Part shown: piece after piece, positions 1 through 6,162 of the stretch | Position numbering within the stretch: position 1 is the first letter of the stretch | How the letters are laid out: every line of letters begins with the position of its first letter | From: Lyngbya sp. PCC 8106 | Lineage (GTDB): Bacteria > Cyanobacteriota > Cyanobacteriia > Cyanobacteriales > Microcoleaceae | Length of the DNA stretch: 64,000 nucleotides | Direction of reading: 5' to 3' | Assembly (NCBI RefSeq): GCF_000169095.1 | Contig: NZ_AAVU01000033.1 | Location: 1-64,000, forward strand | Translations under genes and position numbers: made by a program | The notes under the pieces: model-generated | The model's database searches: none | Told to the model about the DNA's origin: nothing | The model's input: the letters and a program-made list of their open reading frames with translations, nothing else

Positions 1-277
1 CATCATTAATTCGTAAATGCTGCCAAGTAATTGCCCCACAAGAGTAAGTTTGCCAGAGTCCAGATTGCCAAATAAATTCGCAGAGATAATAGCTATATTT
101 TGGGTCAAGATATTTTGGAGCCAACATCCCAAAACAGCCTTTCTTATATTCTCGGATAGGCTTGCCCAATTGTTCTTTTGTTCCCTTGTTAATTAACCAA
201 AAATCCGCAGCAAGGAATGCAGAGTGAATCTTCCAAAGATACGGATGTCGTTCAAAGTGTTTAATTTCTGACTGCAT
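1..277 (-). CDS. hypothetical protein, C-terminus cut by window edge
   Basis: An open frame of 92 codons runs from an ATG at 277 off the left edge. The protein begins MQSEIKHFERHPYLWKIHSA and is rich in Trp, Tyr and Phe; I recognise no family. A purine stretch (GGAAATTGAG) lies just before the ATG, and a CTACCG leader element lies 32 nt upstream, as for the neighbouring minus-strand genes, which supports this start. It is the last visible gene of the small-gene run. Confidence 0.6.
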   Translation of the reverse strand, partial: MQSEIKHFERHPYLWKIHSAFLAADFWLINKGTKEQLGKPIREYKKGCFGMLAPKYLDPKYSYYLCEFIWQSGLWQTYSCGAITWQHLRIND

Positions 278-290
278 CTCAATTTCCAGT

Positions 291-315
291 AGAGAACTGA
301 AAAAAGAGGCGGTAG
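291..315 (-). promoter_or_regulatory. CTACCG leader/promoter element 1
   Basis: CTACCG (310-315), 12 nt, then GTTCTCT; it ends 13 nt before the ATG at 277. It directly follows the terminator of the upstream gene, so it must mark a new transcript start or a processing site. The function is inferred. Confidence 0.5.
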
Positions 316-321
316 ATCAGA

Positions 322-354
322 ATAAAAAAGACCCCACCTTGCGATGGAGCCTGC
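322..354 (-). terminator. intrinsic terminator after the winged-helix gene
   Basis: Read on the minus strand, GGCTCC and GGGGTC can pair (with G-U pairs) and a run of six T follows. Confidence 0.55.
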
Positions 355-362
355 CGAAACTT

Positions 363-605
363 TTAGGGAATTGCCGGATAATACCGTCTGGTTTTATGAC
401 CTTTCCTTAAAGGAACCAACTGAGAATAAACCAAACGCTTTTCTTCCAAAATATAAAGTTTAGCTTTGGCCGCACCCCCATCTGGAAATTCTCCATAAAT
501 CTCGCCGATTTCATCAAGTATTTCCGGTAAGTTCATCCCTGGCTTGGATTTAACCAACATCAGAAGTTTGAATTGTTGCTCCGTCAGTTTTAGAGATTGA
601 TTCAT
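363..605 (-). CDS. small winged-helix-like protein
   Basis: 80 aa. The pattern LTEQQFKLLMLVKS, then a short helix (LPEILDEIGEIYG), then a stretch ending in basic and aromatic residues (RKGHKTRRYYP), looks like a small winged-helix DNA-binding fold. This is inferred from the helix pattern only. Its start codon overlaps the stop of the upstream SLOG gene (ATGA), so the two are translationally coupled and share the CTACCG leader of that gene. It may regulate or partner the SLOG protein. Confidence 0.6.
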   Translation of the reverse strand: MNQSLKLTEQQFKLLMLVKSKPGMNLPEILDEIGEIYGEFPDGGAAKAKLYILEEKRLVYSQLVPLRKGHKTRRYYPAIP

Positions 606-1105
606 AGGTCAAATGATAATTGTTGATGTTGGGGTTCAAAAGTAATTTCCTGAGTTTGTGGATTAAAGATGATTATCGGTAACTTTGCCTTACGTGCCAT
701 TTGAACTGTTAGAAAAGTTCCTGAGCCAGTTGTTGAATAACCATCCCAAATCGCTAAACCTAAACTTGAATGCTTGACCATAAACTGATTTCGCGCTTGC
801 ATCACTCCCGGTTTATATTTAGGATAGAGAACTTTAATTTCATTAGCATTAACCAGTAATTTTCGGTAATGAACTTGTTGGTCAATTGTCCATAGAACCG
901 ATTGATTTTTGCAAGGAATAATTGCTTGCCAATCCAAATTCATTTCACTCCAAATAGAAGCTGCTAGCTGGTCTGTACCAAGTGCCATGCCAGATAAAAA
1001 AGTTATGATTCCTCGCTCAATAGCAAGATGAGTAAGTTGTCGAATCCCTTGTTGAGTATGTCTAAGATGAATAACGCGATGTCCTGTAATAAATGCCGTA
1101 TTCAT
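602..1105 (-). CDS. YpsA-like SLOG-family nucleotide-binding protein
   Basis: 167 aa. It begins MNTAFITGHR, the N-terminal strand and TGHR loop of DUF1273/YpsA-type SLOG proteins. A glycine-rich segment (LSGMALGTDQLAA, about residues 38-49) and a late segment (WDGYSTTGSGTF) fit the nucleotide-binding Rossmann-like fold. Known relatives bind nucleotides or ADP-ribose derivatives or act as sensors in conflict systems; the ligand here is unknown. It overlaps the downstream winged-helix gene by 4 nt. A second SLOG gene lies at 2882-3247. Confidence 0.75.
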   Translation of the reverse strand: MNTAFITGHRVIHLRHTQQGIRQLTHLAIERGIITFLSGMALGTDQLAASIWSEMNLDWQAIIPCKNQSVLWTIDQQVHYRKLLVNANEIKVLYPKYKPGVMQARNQFMVKHSSLGLAIWDGYSTTGSGTFLTVQMARKAKLPIIIFNPQTQEITFEPQHQQLSFDL

Positions 1106-1124
1106 TAATGTTGAGTATACTTAA

Positions 1125-1149
1125 AAACAACAAATTAATAAAACGGTAG
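1125..1149 (-). promoter_or_regulatory. CTACCG leader/promoter element 2
   Basis: CTACCG (1144-1149), 12 nt, then GTTGTTT; 38 nt separate CTACCG from the ATG at 1105. The T-run of the preceding terminator ends only a few bases before CTACCG. Confidence 0.55.
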
Positions 1150-1153
1150 ACAA

Positions 1154-1180
1154 TAAAAAAACCTCCCCAAAGGGAAGGTC
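1154..1180 (-). terminator. intrinsic terminator after the 2OG-oxygenase gene
   Basis: On the minus strand ACCTTCCC pairs with GGGGAGGT and seven T follow. Confidence 0.75.
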
Positions 1181-1202
1181 TATAAACTTTAAAGCACTTA
1201 AC

Positions 1203-1742
1203 TTACAAGATACTATTATAACCTTTCTGTTCGTTCAACTGCCAGAAAACTAAACTAAATCTTTCGGGAGATTTAATCTGTTTAACTCCATGAAGAACTT
1301 TACAGTTAAACTCAAGGATATTGCCATCTTTCAGGAGATAATCTGTTGGGTTAGGTTCGCCATAACTAAAGATAGCTTCCCCTAAATTGACTAATATCGC
1401 TTTCGGTTTTGCATAGGTATGATCTCGATGAAGCCCAATCCTTCCATCACTAACCTTACCGTCATTAAGCTTGCCTCCAAAAGTCAGCAAACCAATGTTA
1501 CAACCCGGATAGATTCTCTGACTAAAGTTCCAGATTCTGTTATCAAAGTAACTTTTGGTCAGCTTACCGTTTCTGAAATCAACCTCATGGAAAAGCCAAA
1601 GTCGATAACGGCCTTTCGCATAGTTACTTGTATCAGCAACGAGTTTATCTTTCATGCTGCGACACCAATCTTTCAAAGCTTCGGGATTTTGAACTTGATT
1701 AATTCGCTTCAAGTCAGTTGGAAATCCTAACTTATGGGTCAT
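1203..1742 (-). CDS. AlkB-like 2-oxoglutarate/Fe(II) dioxygenase
   Basis: 179 aa. The iron-binding HxD motif is H105-R-D107 (GLHRDHTY), the distal histidine is H151 (VLHGV) and the 2-oxoglutarate-binding arginine is R161 (ERFSLVFW), the order and spacing of AlkB-type enzymes. Such enzymes hydroxylate or demethylate nucleic acid bases, and phages and plasmids carry them for alkylation repair or base modification. The substrate cannot be read from the sequence. The gene is single, with its own CTACCG element and terminator. Confidence 0.75.
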   Translation of the reverse strand: MTHKLGFPTDLKRINQVQNPEALKDWCRSMKDKLVADTSNYAKGRYRLWLFHEVDFRNGKLTKSYFDNRIWNFSQRIYPGCNIGLLTFGGKLNDGKVSDGRIGLHRDHTYAKPKAILVNLGEAIFSYGEPNPTDYLLKDGNILEFNCKVLHGVKQIKSPERFSLVFWQLNEQKGYNSIL

Positions 1743-1756
1743 GGCAGATTACCTCA

Positions 1757-1781
1757 AAATATCATTCCCTTTCTGCGGTAG
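1757..1781 (-). promoter_or_regulatory. CTACCG leader/promoter element 3
   Basis: CTACCG (1776-1781), 12 nt, then GATATTT; 33 nt separate CTACCG from the ATG at 1742. The second box is the strong GAT(G/A)TTT form. Confidence 0.6.
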
Positions 1782-1785
1782 TTGC

Positions 1786-1819
1786 CTAAAAAATAAGCCT
1801 CCAATTATTCAGAAGCTTA
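1786..1819 (-). terminator. intrinsic terminator after 1852-2199
   Basis: On the minus strand AAGCTTC pairs with GGAGGCTT and a T-rich tail follows, immediately upstream of CTACCG element 3. Confidence 0.65.
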
Positions 1820-1851
1820 CTTTGAATTTCTACAAGTATCCTTTGCAAATA

Positions 1852-2199
1852 TTAAGTCAATAAACCCGACCAATCTAATACCTTATCCGACCAAATACCG
1901 GAAGCTTCCGACAATTTACGGCGCTCGTCAATATCAGTCCAAAGTTCCTTAATTCTAGATTCCCATTGAGAAAGTTGAATTTGCAATTGTACTAATTCGG
2001 CAGCTATTTCTATTTCGGCTTCTGCTGCTGTCCATTCGATAAAGAACTTGCTTTCGGTGAGTAATTGTTCGACAACAATACAGTTGGTATGGTCAAGACT
2101 GCAAGATTTTATTCGAGCCAAATTAGAAGCTAGGTTTCCCAACCGAATCGGTAAATTATCCTGCAAATATCGATGTTTTAAAGATTCCCAATTTCTCAT
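1852..2199 (-). CDS. hypothetical protein, probable coiled coil
   Basis: 115 aa, not recognised. Residues about 55-95 are a Glu/Ala/Leu/Gln-rich helix (EWTAAEAEIEIAAELVQLQ) that looks like a coiled coil, so an oligomeric or partner-binding protein is likely. Its ATG lies one base past the stop of the DUF5674 gene, so the two form an operon. A terminator follows. Confidence 0.6.
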   Translation of the reverse strand: MRNWESLKHRYLQDNLPIRLGNLASNLARIKSCSLDHTNCIVVEQLLTESKFFIEWTAAEAEIEIAAELVQLQIQLSQWESRIKELWTDIDERRKLSEASGIWSDKVLDWSGLLT

Positions 2200-2200
2200 T

Positions 2201-2536
2201 TTATTTATTAGCTAGTAAACCTTTAATAATTTTAGCAACCGAATCCTGAATTAGGGGGTCTTGAATGATCATCGAACGATTATTTTGACAGGGGCGGATA
2301 TTAATTAAAGATTCATGTTCGATTCGTTGACTTGTCGGATACCAGTTAGCGCCCCAAATATTGACTTGTTGGCATCCGTATTCTAATAATACCTTTTCAC
2401 AATCGGCGTGTAGTTCTCCACCACCCGCTAAAATGCCCCGTTCAATATCCACCGCAACTTTAATATAGCTGCCAAAAGTTTCTAACATTTCTTCAGTTTG
2501 TGTGTCCGTTGCAGGTTTGGTGATTAAGTAAATCAT
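2201..2536 (-). CDS. DUF5674-family protein
   Basis: 111 aa from the ATG at 2536 (MIYLITKPATD); a longer frame begins at 2563 but adds an atypical hydrophobic stretch. The segment VDIERGILAGGGELHADCEKVL followed by GCQQVNIWGANW is typical of the small DUF5674 family, whose function is unknown. No CTACCG element is present. It follows the terminator at about 2595-2622 and is coupled to the downstream coiled-coil gene. Confidence 0.65.
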   Translation of the reverse strand: MIYLITKPATDTQTEEMLETFGSYIKVAVDIERGILAGGGELHADCEKVLLEYGCQQVNIWGANWYPTSQRIEHESLINIRPCQNNRSMIIQDPLIQDSVAKIIKGLLANK

Positions 2537-2594
2537 GGTTTCAGTAAAGAATGAGAACAGCAATTTATCTGGGTAATTTATCCGTTTTCAAATT

Positions 2595-2622
2595 AAAAAA
2601 TCCCTGGTTTCCCAGAGATTTA
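2595..2622 (-). terminator. intrinsic terminator after the 52-aa acidic gene
   Basis: On the minus strand TCTCTGGG and CCAGGGA form the stem (loop AAA) and six T follow. Confidence 0.7.
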
Positions 2623-2639
2623 TTCGCACTCAGAACTCT

Positions 2640-2798
2640 CTAAAATTCAAAGTATTCTAAATCACCGTATTCATCCCTTTGTGGTTCATTTAGTGATTCA
2701 CTTGTTGGTTCACATTCAGCTTCAAGTTCTTCCCATTCATCAGGAGAATTATCGGGAACTAAGCGCAAAATTCCATTAACTTCTACCCAATTATCCAT
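2640..2798 (-). CDS. small acidic hypothetical protein (52 aa)
   Basis: The frame runs from the ATG at 2798 to a TAG at 2640 (MDNWVEVNGILRLVPDN... ending DLEYFEF). It is strongly acidic, as phage-encoded inhibitors or DNA mimics often are, but this is only a composition remark. It is supported as a gene by a CTACCG element 32 nt upstream, a purine stretch (TTGGGAAA) before the ATG, and its own terminator. Confidence 0.65.
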   Translation of the reverse strand: MDNWVEVNGILRLVPDNSPDEWEELEAECEPTSESLNEPQRDEYGDLEYFEF

Positions 2799-2811
2799 TG
2801 CATTTCCCAAG

Positions 2812-2836
2812 AAACATCATGCTCGGAAAACGGTAG
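2812..2836 (-). promoter_or_regulatory. CTACCG leader/promoter element 4
   Basis: CTACCG (2831-2836), 12 nt, then GATGTTT; 32 nt separate CTACCG from the ATG at 2798. The eight-T tail of the upstream terminator abuts CTACCG directly. Confidence 0.65.
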
Positions 2837-2871
2837 AAAAAAAATAAAGCCTAGAGTTTTCCCTAGACTTT
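2837..2871 (-). terminator. intrinsic terminator after the second SLOG gene
   Basis: On the minus strand AGTCTAGGG and CTCTAGGC form the hairpin and a long T-run follows, merging into CTACCG element 4. Confidence 0.7.
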
Positions 2872-2881
2872 CTTGAATTAA

Positions 2882-3247
2882 CTAACCCAGAACAACTCGA
2901 ACTTTATCTTTCATTTGCTCGATATTGCGTTTGGTTCCGCGAGACTTACCATCCCAAATAGCAAGTGCATAGTCAGCCTGGGAGTGCATGGCAATATCCC
3001 GCTTTGTATAGCCGCCGAGAACGTTAACAGTCTTCCACCCGCCGATATTATTTCTCAAGACACGGGAATAGAAAACTGTAACTTTCTGATAATTACAACT
3101 ATACAAATAAGCTTGAACTAAACTATCAATTCCATAAGCATCCCCAATCAGGATTTCAGAATTGAGTTTGATAAGTTTATTAAGCCGAGACTTCATTTCA
3201 GCATTAAGAGATTGAATAGAACGAGAGCCAGAAATTACAACTTTCAT
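2882..3247 (-). CDS. SLOG / DUF2493-like nucleotide-binding protein
   Basis: 121 aa from the ATG at 3247, beginning MKVVISGSRSI, the classic N-terminal strand and GSRS loop of the YspA/DUF2493 SLOG group. A second glycine segment (LIGDAYGIDSLV, about residues 33-44) and a late WDGKSRGT match the fold. An in-frame upstream ATG at 3334 exists, but the extra 29 residues would translate through the CTACCG element and the preceding terminator, so I reject it. It probably binds a nucleotide; the role is unknown. Confidence 0.75.
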   Translation of the reverse strand: MKVVISGSRSIQSLNAEMKSRLNKLIKLNSEILIGDAYGIDSLVQAYLYSCNYQKVTVFYSRVLRNNIGGWKTVNVLGGYTKRDIAMHSQADYALAIWDGKSRGTKRNIEQMKDKVRVVLG

Positions 3248-3261
3248 CTTCTTAATTTTAG

Positions 3262-3286
3262 AAACATCTTCCCCTGAGAGCGGTAG
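3262..3286 (-). promoter_or_regulatory. CTACCG leader/promoter element 5
   Basis: CTACCG (3281-3286), 12 nt, then GATGTTT; 33 nt separate CTACCG from the ATG at 3247. This conserved spacing is what decides the SLOG start. Confidence 0.6.
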
Positions 3287-3301
3287 TTTATGATGATGGG
3301 T

Positions 3302-3331
3302 AAAAAAATAAGCCTCAAATAGAGACTTATT
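3302..3331 (-). terminator. intrinsic terminator after 3346-3831
   Basis: On the minus strand AAGTCTC pairs with GAGGCTT, followed by ATTTTTTT. Confidence 0.65.
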
Positions 3332-3345
3332 CATTTAATTTATAC

Positions 3346-3831
3346 TTAATCGCCAGGCATATTATACTTGCTCAAAAACTGGTTACGGCCTTGGAGGTCA
3401 TAGTCATATTTCTTGAGTTCAATGAGTAAATATTTAACAAAATTGATTGCTCTCAAGATTACCTCAGCGTGTTGTTGATAGCCTTCTTCATATACAATTA
3501 TGGTTGGGACATCGAGTTGGTTATCCTGTAGTGCAAAATTATATAATTCAAGTGCTATCTGTTTATGAGCGGGGAGTTTTGGAGAAATAGAACTATACCA
3601 ATCCCAGGGGCGAATTTTCACTCCTTCCCAAATAAGTTGCCGGAGTTCTTGGGCGGTTTTATTCCATTTAAAGAAGTTATACTCCTTTACTTTCTCTGAA
3701 CGATGCTTCCCAATCATAAGATAGCGATAACCAACAATATCGTCATCCTCGGGAAATTCATTCATATTCCAATAGTCAATCATGTCTTCGGAATAAATAT
3801 GAATGGTTGTGCTTAGGAGATTATTTTCCAT
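3346..3831 (-). CDS. hypothetical protein
   Basis: 161 aa, family not recognised. It is rich in Trp and Tyr, mostly acidic in the first third, and has no membrane segment or signal peptide. It is a single gene framed by CTACCG element 6 upstream and a terminator downstream. Composition and context (SLOG, oxygenase, endolysin nearby) suggest a phage- or plasmid-borne accessory protein. Confidence 0.6.
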   Translation of the reverse strand: MENNLLSTTIHIYSEDMIDYWNMNEFPEDDDIVGYRYLMIGKHRSEKVKEYNFFKWNKTAQELRQLIWEGVKIRPWDWYSSISPKLPAHKQIALELYNFALQDNQLDVPTIIVYEEGYQQHAEVILRAINFVKYLLIELKKYDYDLQGRNQFLSKYNMPGD

Positions 3832-3847
3832 TTGCTCGATAGCCTAA

Positions 3848-3871
3848 AAACATCACTTCCCTTTGCGGTAG
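3848..3871 (-). promoter_or_regulatory. CTACCG leader/promoter element 6
   Basis: CTACCG (3866-3871), 11 nt, then GATGTTT; 34 nt separate CTACCG from the ATG at 3831. Here about 20 nt lie between the upstream terminator tail and CTACCG, so CTACCG is not simply part of the terminator. Confidence 0.6.
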
Positions 3872-3889
3872 CTTTCCCTTAACTATCTA

Positions 3890-3923
3890 TAAAAAAAGAA
3901 ACCCCTATTTCTAGGAGTTTCCG
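3890..3923 (-). terminator. intrinsic terminator after 3931-4263
   Basis: On the minus strand GGAAACTCCTAG and AGGGGTTTC pair around an A/T-rich loop, followed by a seven-T run. Confidence 0.7.
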
Positions 3924-3930
3924 TGTTCAA

Positions 3931-4263
3931 TTAGTACATAGGCTCGTCAGTTTCAGCAGTTTCTTGGTATTGCTGATTGCCTGATGCACCGGAATTCTGA
4001 GATTTACTTTGGTAGTATTTCTCGCGAATTGCCATCAACTCTTTCTCAGTATACTCAAGTTCTTGAATGAACTCTTTCAACTGAGGAAGTGTCATCTCGT
4101 GGACTTCATGTTCAGACCATTCTTCATCAAAAAGCTTGTAGAGTTTAAGCCCTTTGAGTTCGCTATCCTTATTCTCCGATTTCCAAGCAGACCAAGCCAG
4201 GATACGGAGAGCATCAACCAGAGTAGTTTTCTGTTTGGTTGATTTGGAAGGAATAGTAATCAT
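3931..4263 (-). CDS. hypothetical protein
   Basis: 110 aa, not recognised. The middle (residues about 50-85) is a Glu/Leu-rich helix (TLPQLKEFIQELEYTEKELM) and the C-terminus is a flexible Ser/Gln/Glu tail. It begins MITIPSKSTKQKTTL. CTACCG element 7 precedes it and a terminator follows. Confidence 0.6.
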   Translation of the reverse strand: MITIPSKSTKQKTTLVDALRILAWSAWKSENKDSELKGLKLYKLFDEEWSEHEVHEMTLPQLKEFIQELEYTEKELMAIREKYYQSKSQNSGASGNQQYQETAETDEPMY

Positions 4264-4277
4264 AGAAAAAGTCCAAA

Positions 4278-4302
4278 AAACATCATTTTCTTTTTGCGGT
4301 AG
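4278..4302 (-). promoter_or_regulatory. CTACCG leader/promoter element 7
   Basis: CTACCG (4297-4302), 12 nt, then GATGTTT; 33 nt separate CTACCG from the ATG at 4263. No terminator lies between it and the stop of the upstream gene at 4321, which shows the element is independent of terminators. Confidence 0.6.
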
Positions 4303-4320
4303 CCGTCTCAGAAGTAATTG

Positions 4321-4545
4321 TTATTTAAGTTCAATTTCCCATACTGAATATCGAGCAAAACAAATTGTTAAACCCGGAAAATAGACTAACACTCCATCTG
4401 AGAATATTCCAAATACAATCCCCGTCATTCCCCGATAATTAATCTTTCCTGTTGAGTCTAATCCAATAATTCGGACTTTCGCACGTTTCTTGAACTTAGG
4501 GTAAAGCGGTAACTCCAATTGAGTAAATTCAGGTTGCTTTCTCAT
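4321..4545 (-). CDS. small hypothetical protein, SH3/KOW-like barrel possible
   Basis: 74 aa from the ATG at 4545 (MRKQPEFTQLELPLY), preceded by the RBS TTAGGAAAC. A longer frame to 4644 would read through a terminator hairpin and is rejected. The segments RAKVRIIGL, TGIVFGIFSDGVLVYF and YSVWEIELK alternate hydrophobic residues like a small beta-barrel of the KOW/SH3 kind; this is inference. A terminator lies only about 15 nt before the start and no CTACCG element is present, so expression probably depends on read-through. Confidence 0.6.
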   Translation of the reverse strand: MRKQPEFTQLELPLYPKFKKRAKVRIIGLDSTGKINYRGMTGIVFGIFSDGVLVYFPGLTICFARYSVWEIELK

Positions 4546-4558
4546 GTTTAGTTTCCTA

Positions 4559-4585
4559 ATAAAAAAAGCCCCCGCTTGGAGGCTC
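4559..4585 (-). terminator. intrinsic terminator after 4637-4858
   Basis: On the minus strand GCCTCC pairs with GGGGGC around the loop AAGC and seven T follow. Confidence 0.75.
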
Positions 4586-4636
4586 AATGTTAGGCTATTT
4601 AAATTAAAAACTATGCAACATTCTGTTCGATAATAT

Positions 4637-4858
4637 TCAATCAATCGCCAAAATAAGGAAAACCTTCATTTGTTCAAGATTTTCTAAGCCACGCTCAGTT
4701 AGAGAACTGCTAAGATTACTCAGTTCATTAACCTTCTCAATTGCATATTCATAATTATTATCATTGTCAGGATTAATATTCAAGATTTCACAGAACTTAT
4801 GAAAGTGTAAGTTCCATTGCAAAGTATTGATAATTGTCACTAACTCAGAAGTTTCCAT
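4637..4858 (-). CDS. small hypothetical protein, paralogue A
   Basis: 73 aa from the ATG at 4858 (METSELVTIINTLQWNLHFH). It is clearly related to the next gene upstream (4970-5206), sharing MET-x-E-x-VTIIN-x-LQWNL and an FCE segment, so the pair is a tandem duplication. No motif is recognised; it is predicted all-helical. It is framed by CTACCG element 8 and a terminator. Confidence 0.65.
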   Translation of the reverse strand: METSELVTIINTLQWNLHFHKFCEILNINPDNDNNYEYAIEKVNELSNLSSSLTERGLENLEQMKVFLILAID

Positions 4859-4874
4859 GATAATTTCCCTCAAA

Positions 4875-4900
4875 AAAGAACTAAAATCTAGAAACGGTAG
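4875..4900 (-). promoter_or_regulatory. CTACCG leader/promoter element 8
   Basis: CTACCG (4895-4900), 13 nt, then GTTCTTT; 36 nt separate CTACCG from the ATG at 4858. Confidence 0.55.
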
Positions 4901-4903
4901 TAA

Positions 4904-4932
4904 ATAAAAAAGCCCCTATTTAGAGGCTCAAT
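4904..4932 (-). terminator. intrinsic terminator after 4970-5206
   Basis: On the minus strand GAGCCTCTA pairs with TAGGGGCTT-type bases (GCCTCT/AGGGGC), followed by TTTTTTATTT. It resembles the terminator at 4559-4585, consistent with duplication of the whole cassette. Confidence 0.7.
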
Positions 4933-4969
4933 GTTAGGCTATTTTTTATCCATTATCTCCAAGAAGCAA

Positions 4970-5206
4970 CTACGCAACATTTTGATTGTTAGTGTGATAA
5001 TATTCAATCAACTTTTCAATGTTATCATTACCGAGTTTGTTCATAGATTTAGTGACCTCGCTGAACGCATTAAACTTCTGGACTGCGTAGTTATATGTGC
5101 CACTATTTTCTTCACCAACTTCAATTTCTAGAAGCTCGCAAAATTGGTAGAAATCCAAGTTCCATTGCAAACTATTAATGATTGTTACAAACTCATAAGT
5201 TTCCAT
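4970..5206 (-). CDS. small hypothetical protein, paralogue B
   Basis: 78 aa from the ATG at 5206 (METYEFVTIINSLQWNLDFYQ). It is the paralogue of 4637-4858; leader, gene and terminator are all similar, so a complete cassette was duplicated. The copies have diverged in the middle and C-terminal part. No function is recognised. Confidence 0.65.
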   Translation of the reverse strand: METYEFVTIINSLQWNLDFYQFCELLEIEVGEENSGTYNYAVQKFNAFSEVTKSMNKLGNDNIEKLIEYYHTNNQNVA

Positions 5207-5224
5207 GATAATATTTTCCCAAAA

Positions 5225-5250
5225 AATCAACTAAAACATTAAAACGGTAG
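5225..5250 (-). promoter_or_regulatory. CTACCG leader/promoter element 9
   Basis: CTACCG (5245-5250), 13 nt, then GTTGATT; 38 nt separate CTACCG from the ATG at 5206. Confidence 0.55.
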
Positions 5251-5316
5251 GAAATAAAAATCCTTAAAGAAATCTTATTACTACTCTATAAAAATAAAGA
5301 ATAAGCACTAAATAAA

Positions 5317-5614
5317 TTATTTTAAAATCAAATTTGGATAACAGCCCGATTTTAAGACTTGAGACTGAGTTAAATACCCTTTCTTAAAAGCTTGTTCAAT
5401 TCCCCTTGAGATTACTAACCAATCCAAAGCTATCATTAAATAAGGCACTGTACTATTGCTAGAACGCTCTCCAAAATCATATTCCCAAACTCTGGGTTTA
5501 ACCAATGCAACAGCAAAACCAATATTCAATAGCACCTACAACCCAAATAAGCTCTAGCTTCCCTGTTCTTGCATCCGCCTTCACCCACTTAATCACAACG
5601 TCCTTCTCTGGCAA
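5317..5614 (-). pseudogene. probable frameshifted gene, unknown family
   Basis: Two overlapping minus-strand frames look like halves of one gene. The first runs from a TTG at 5614, preceded by the strong RBS GAAAGGAG, to a stop at 5498, and reads LPEKDVVIKWVKADARTGKL then ELIWVVGAIEYWF before a poor Cys-rich end. The second, in another frame, runs from about 5535 to 5317 and contains ALVKPRVWEYDFGERSSN. One frame change near 5510-5530 would join them into a protein of about 95 aa. It could instead be two overlapping small genes. No CTACCG element is present. Confidence 0.4.
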
Positions 5615-5644
5615 GAATTCACTCCTTTCATAAGATATCAATCA

Positions 5645-5685
5645 TAAAAAAATAGCCAATAACATTATCTGCTATTGTTGCAAAT
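5645..5685 (-). terminator. intrinsic terminator after 5706-6071
   Basis: On the minus strand AATAGC and GCTATT enclose about 15 nt and seven T follow. Confidence 0.55.
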
Positions 5686-5705
5686 AACGCTATTGACTTG
5701 CTATG

Positions 5706-6071
5706 TTATCTCAGAGCTTTAATTAATTCTCGAACCGATTGAGAGCTTAGTTCTCTGACCTTGAACTCAAGTTTAAAGTTGGGGTTACGCTTTGCAGGGC
5801 GAAGTTCTTCGCAGTGACCATCAAGGGTTTGGGTAATATTCTTGAGTTGGGAATATTCTGTTTTAGACTTACAGCCAATGTAGGTAATAAAGCTCGTAAA
5901 TCCTGACTCATCTTCCGGGATTTCAGACCAGCCCCATTGATTGCTGAAAGTTCCGCAGATTACCACCCGCTTACTGAGTTGGATAACTTGGTAATTTCCA
6001 TGTGGACTAGACTTTAGAACTTTCCCTTCAATTCCTGCAAAAGTAACTGTCATGTTAGGATAATTACTCAT
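5706..6071 (-). CDS. hypothetical protein
   Basis: 121 aa, not recognised. The N-terminal half alternates hydrophobic residues (MTVTFAGIEGKVLKSS, VIQLSKRVVICGTF) as in a beta-barrel; the C-terminal half is basic and ends in an arginine-containing helix. CTACCG element 10 precedes it. It is the rightmost gene of the minus-strand small-gene run and diverges from the endolysin. Confidence 0.6.
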   Translation of the reverse strand: MSNYPNMTVTFAGIEGKVLKSSPHGNYQVIQLSKRVVICGTFSNQWGWSEIPEDESGFTSFITYIGCKSKTEYSQLKNITQTLDGHCEELRPAKRNPNFKLEFKVRELSSQSVRELIKALR

Positions 6072-6085
6072 GGATAATTTCTCAG

Positions 6086-6111
6086 AAACATCATTCTCAG
6101 ACTAGCGGTAG
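6086..6111 (-). promoter_or_regulatory. CTACCG leader/promoter element 10
   Basis: CTACCG (6106-6111), 13 nt, then GATGTTT; 34 nt separate CTACCG from the ATG at 6071. The CTACC is also one arm of an inverted repeat (GGTAGAGA near 6107, TCTCTACC near 6139) in the gap to the divergent endolysin gene. Confidence 0.6.
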
Positions 6112-6162
6112 AGAGGTTACTGTAGAATTATCTCTACCCTTTTTTCTTTCACCTTTTTCATC

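Noticed and set aside
3248..3334. N-terminal extension of the second SLOG protein
   Set aside because: It would translate through CTACCG element 5 and a terminator; MKVVISGSRS is the true family start.
4546..4644. N-terminal extension of the 74-aa barrel-like protein
   Set aside because: It crosses an intrinsic terminator; the ATG at 4545 has a good RBS.
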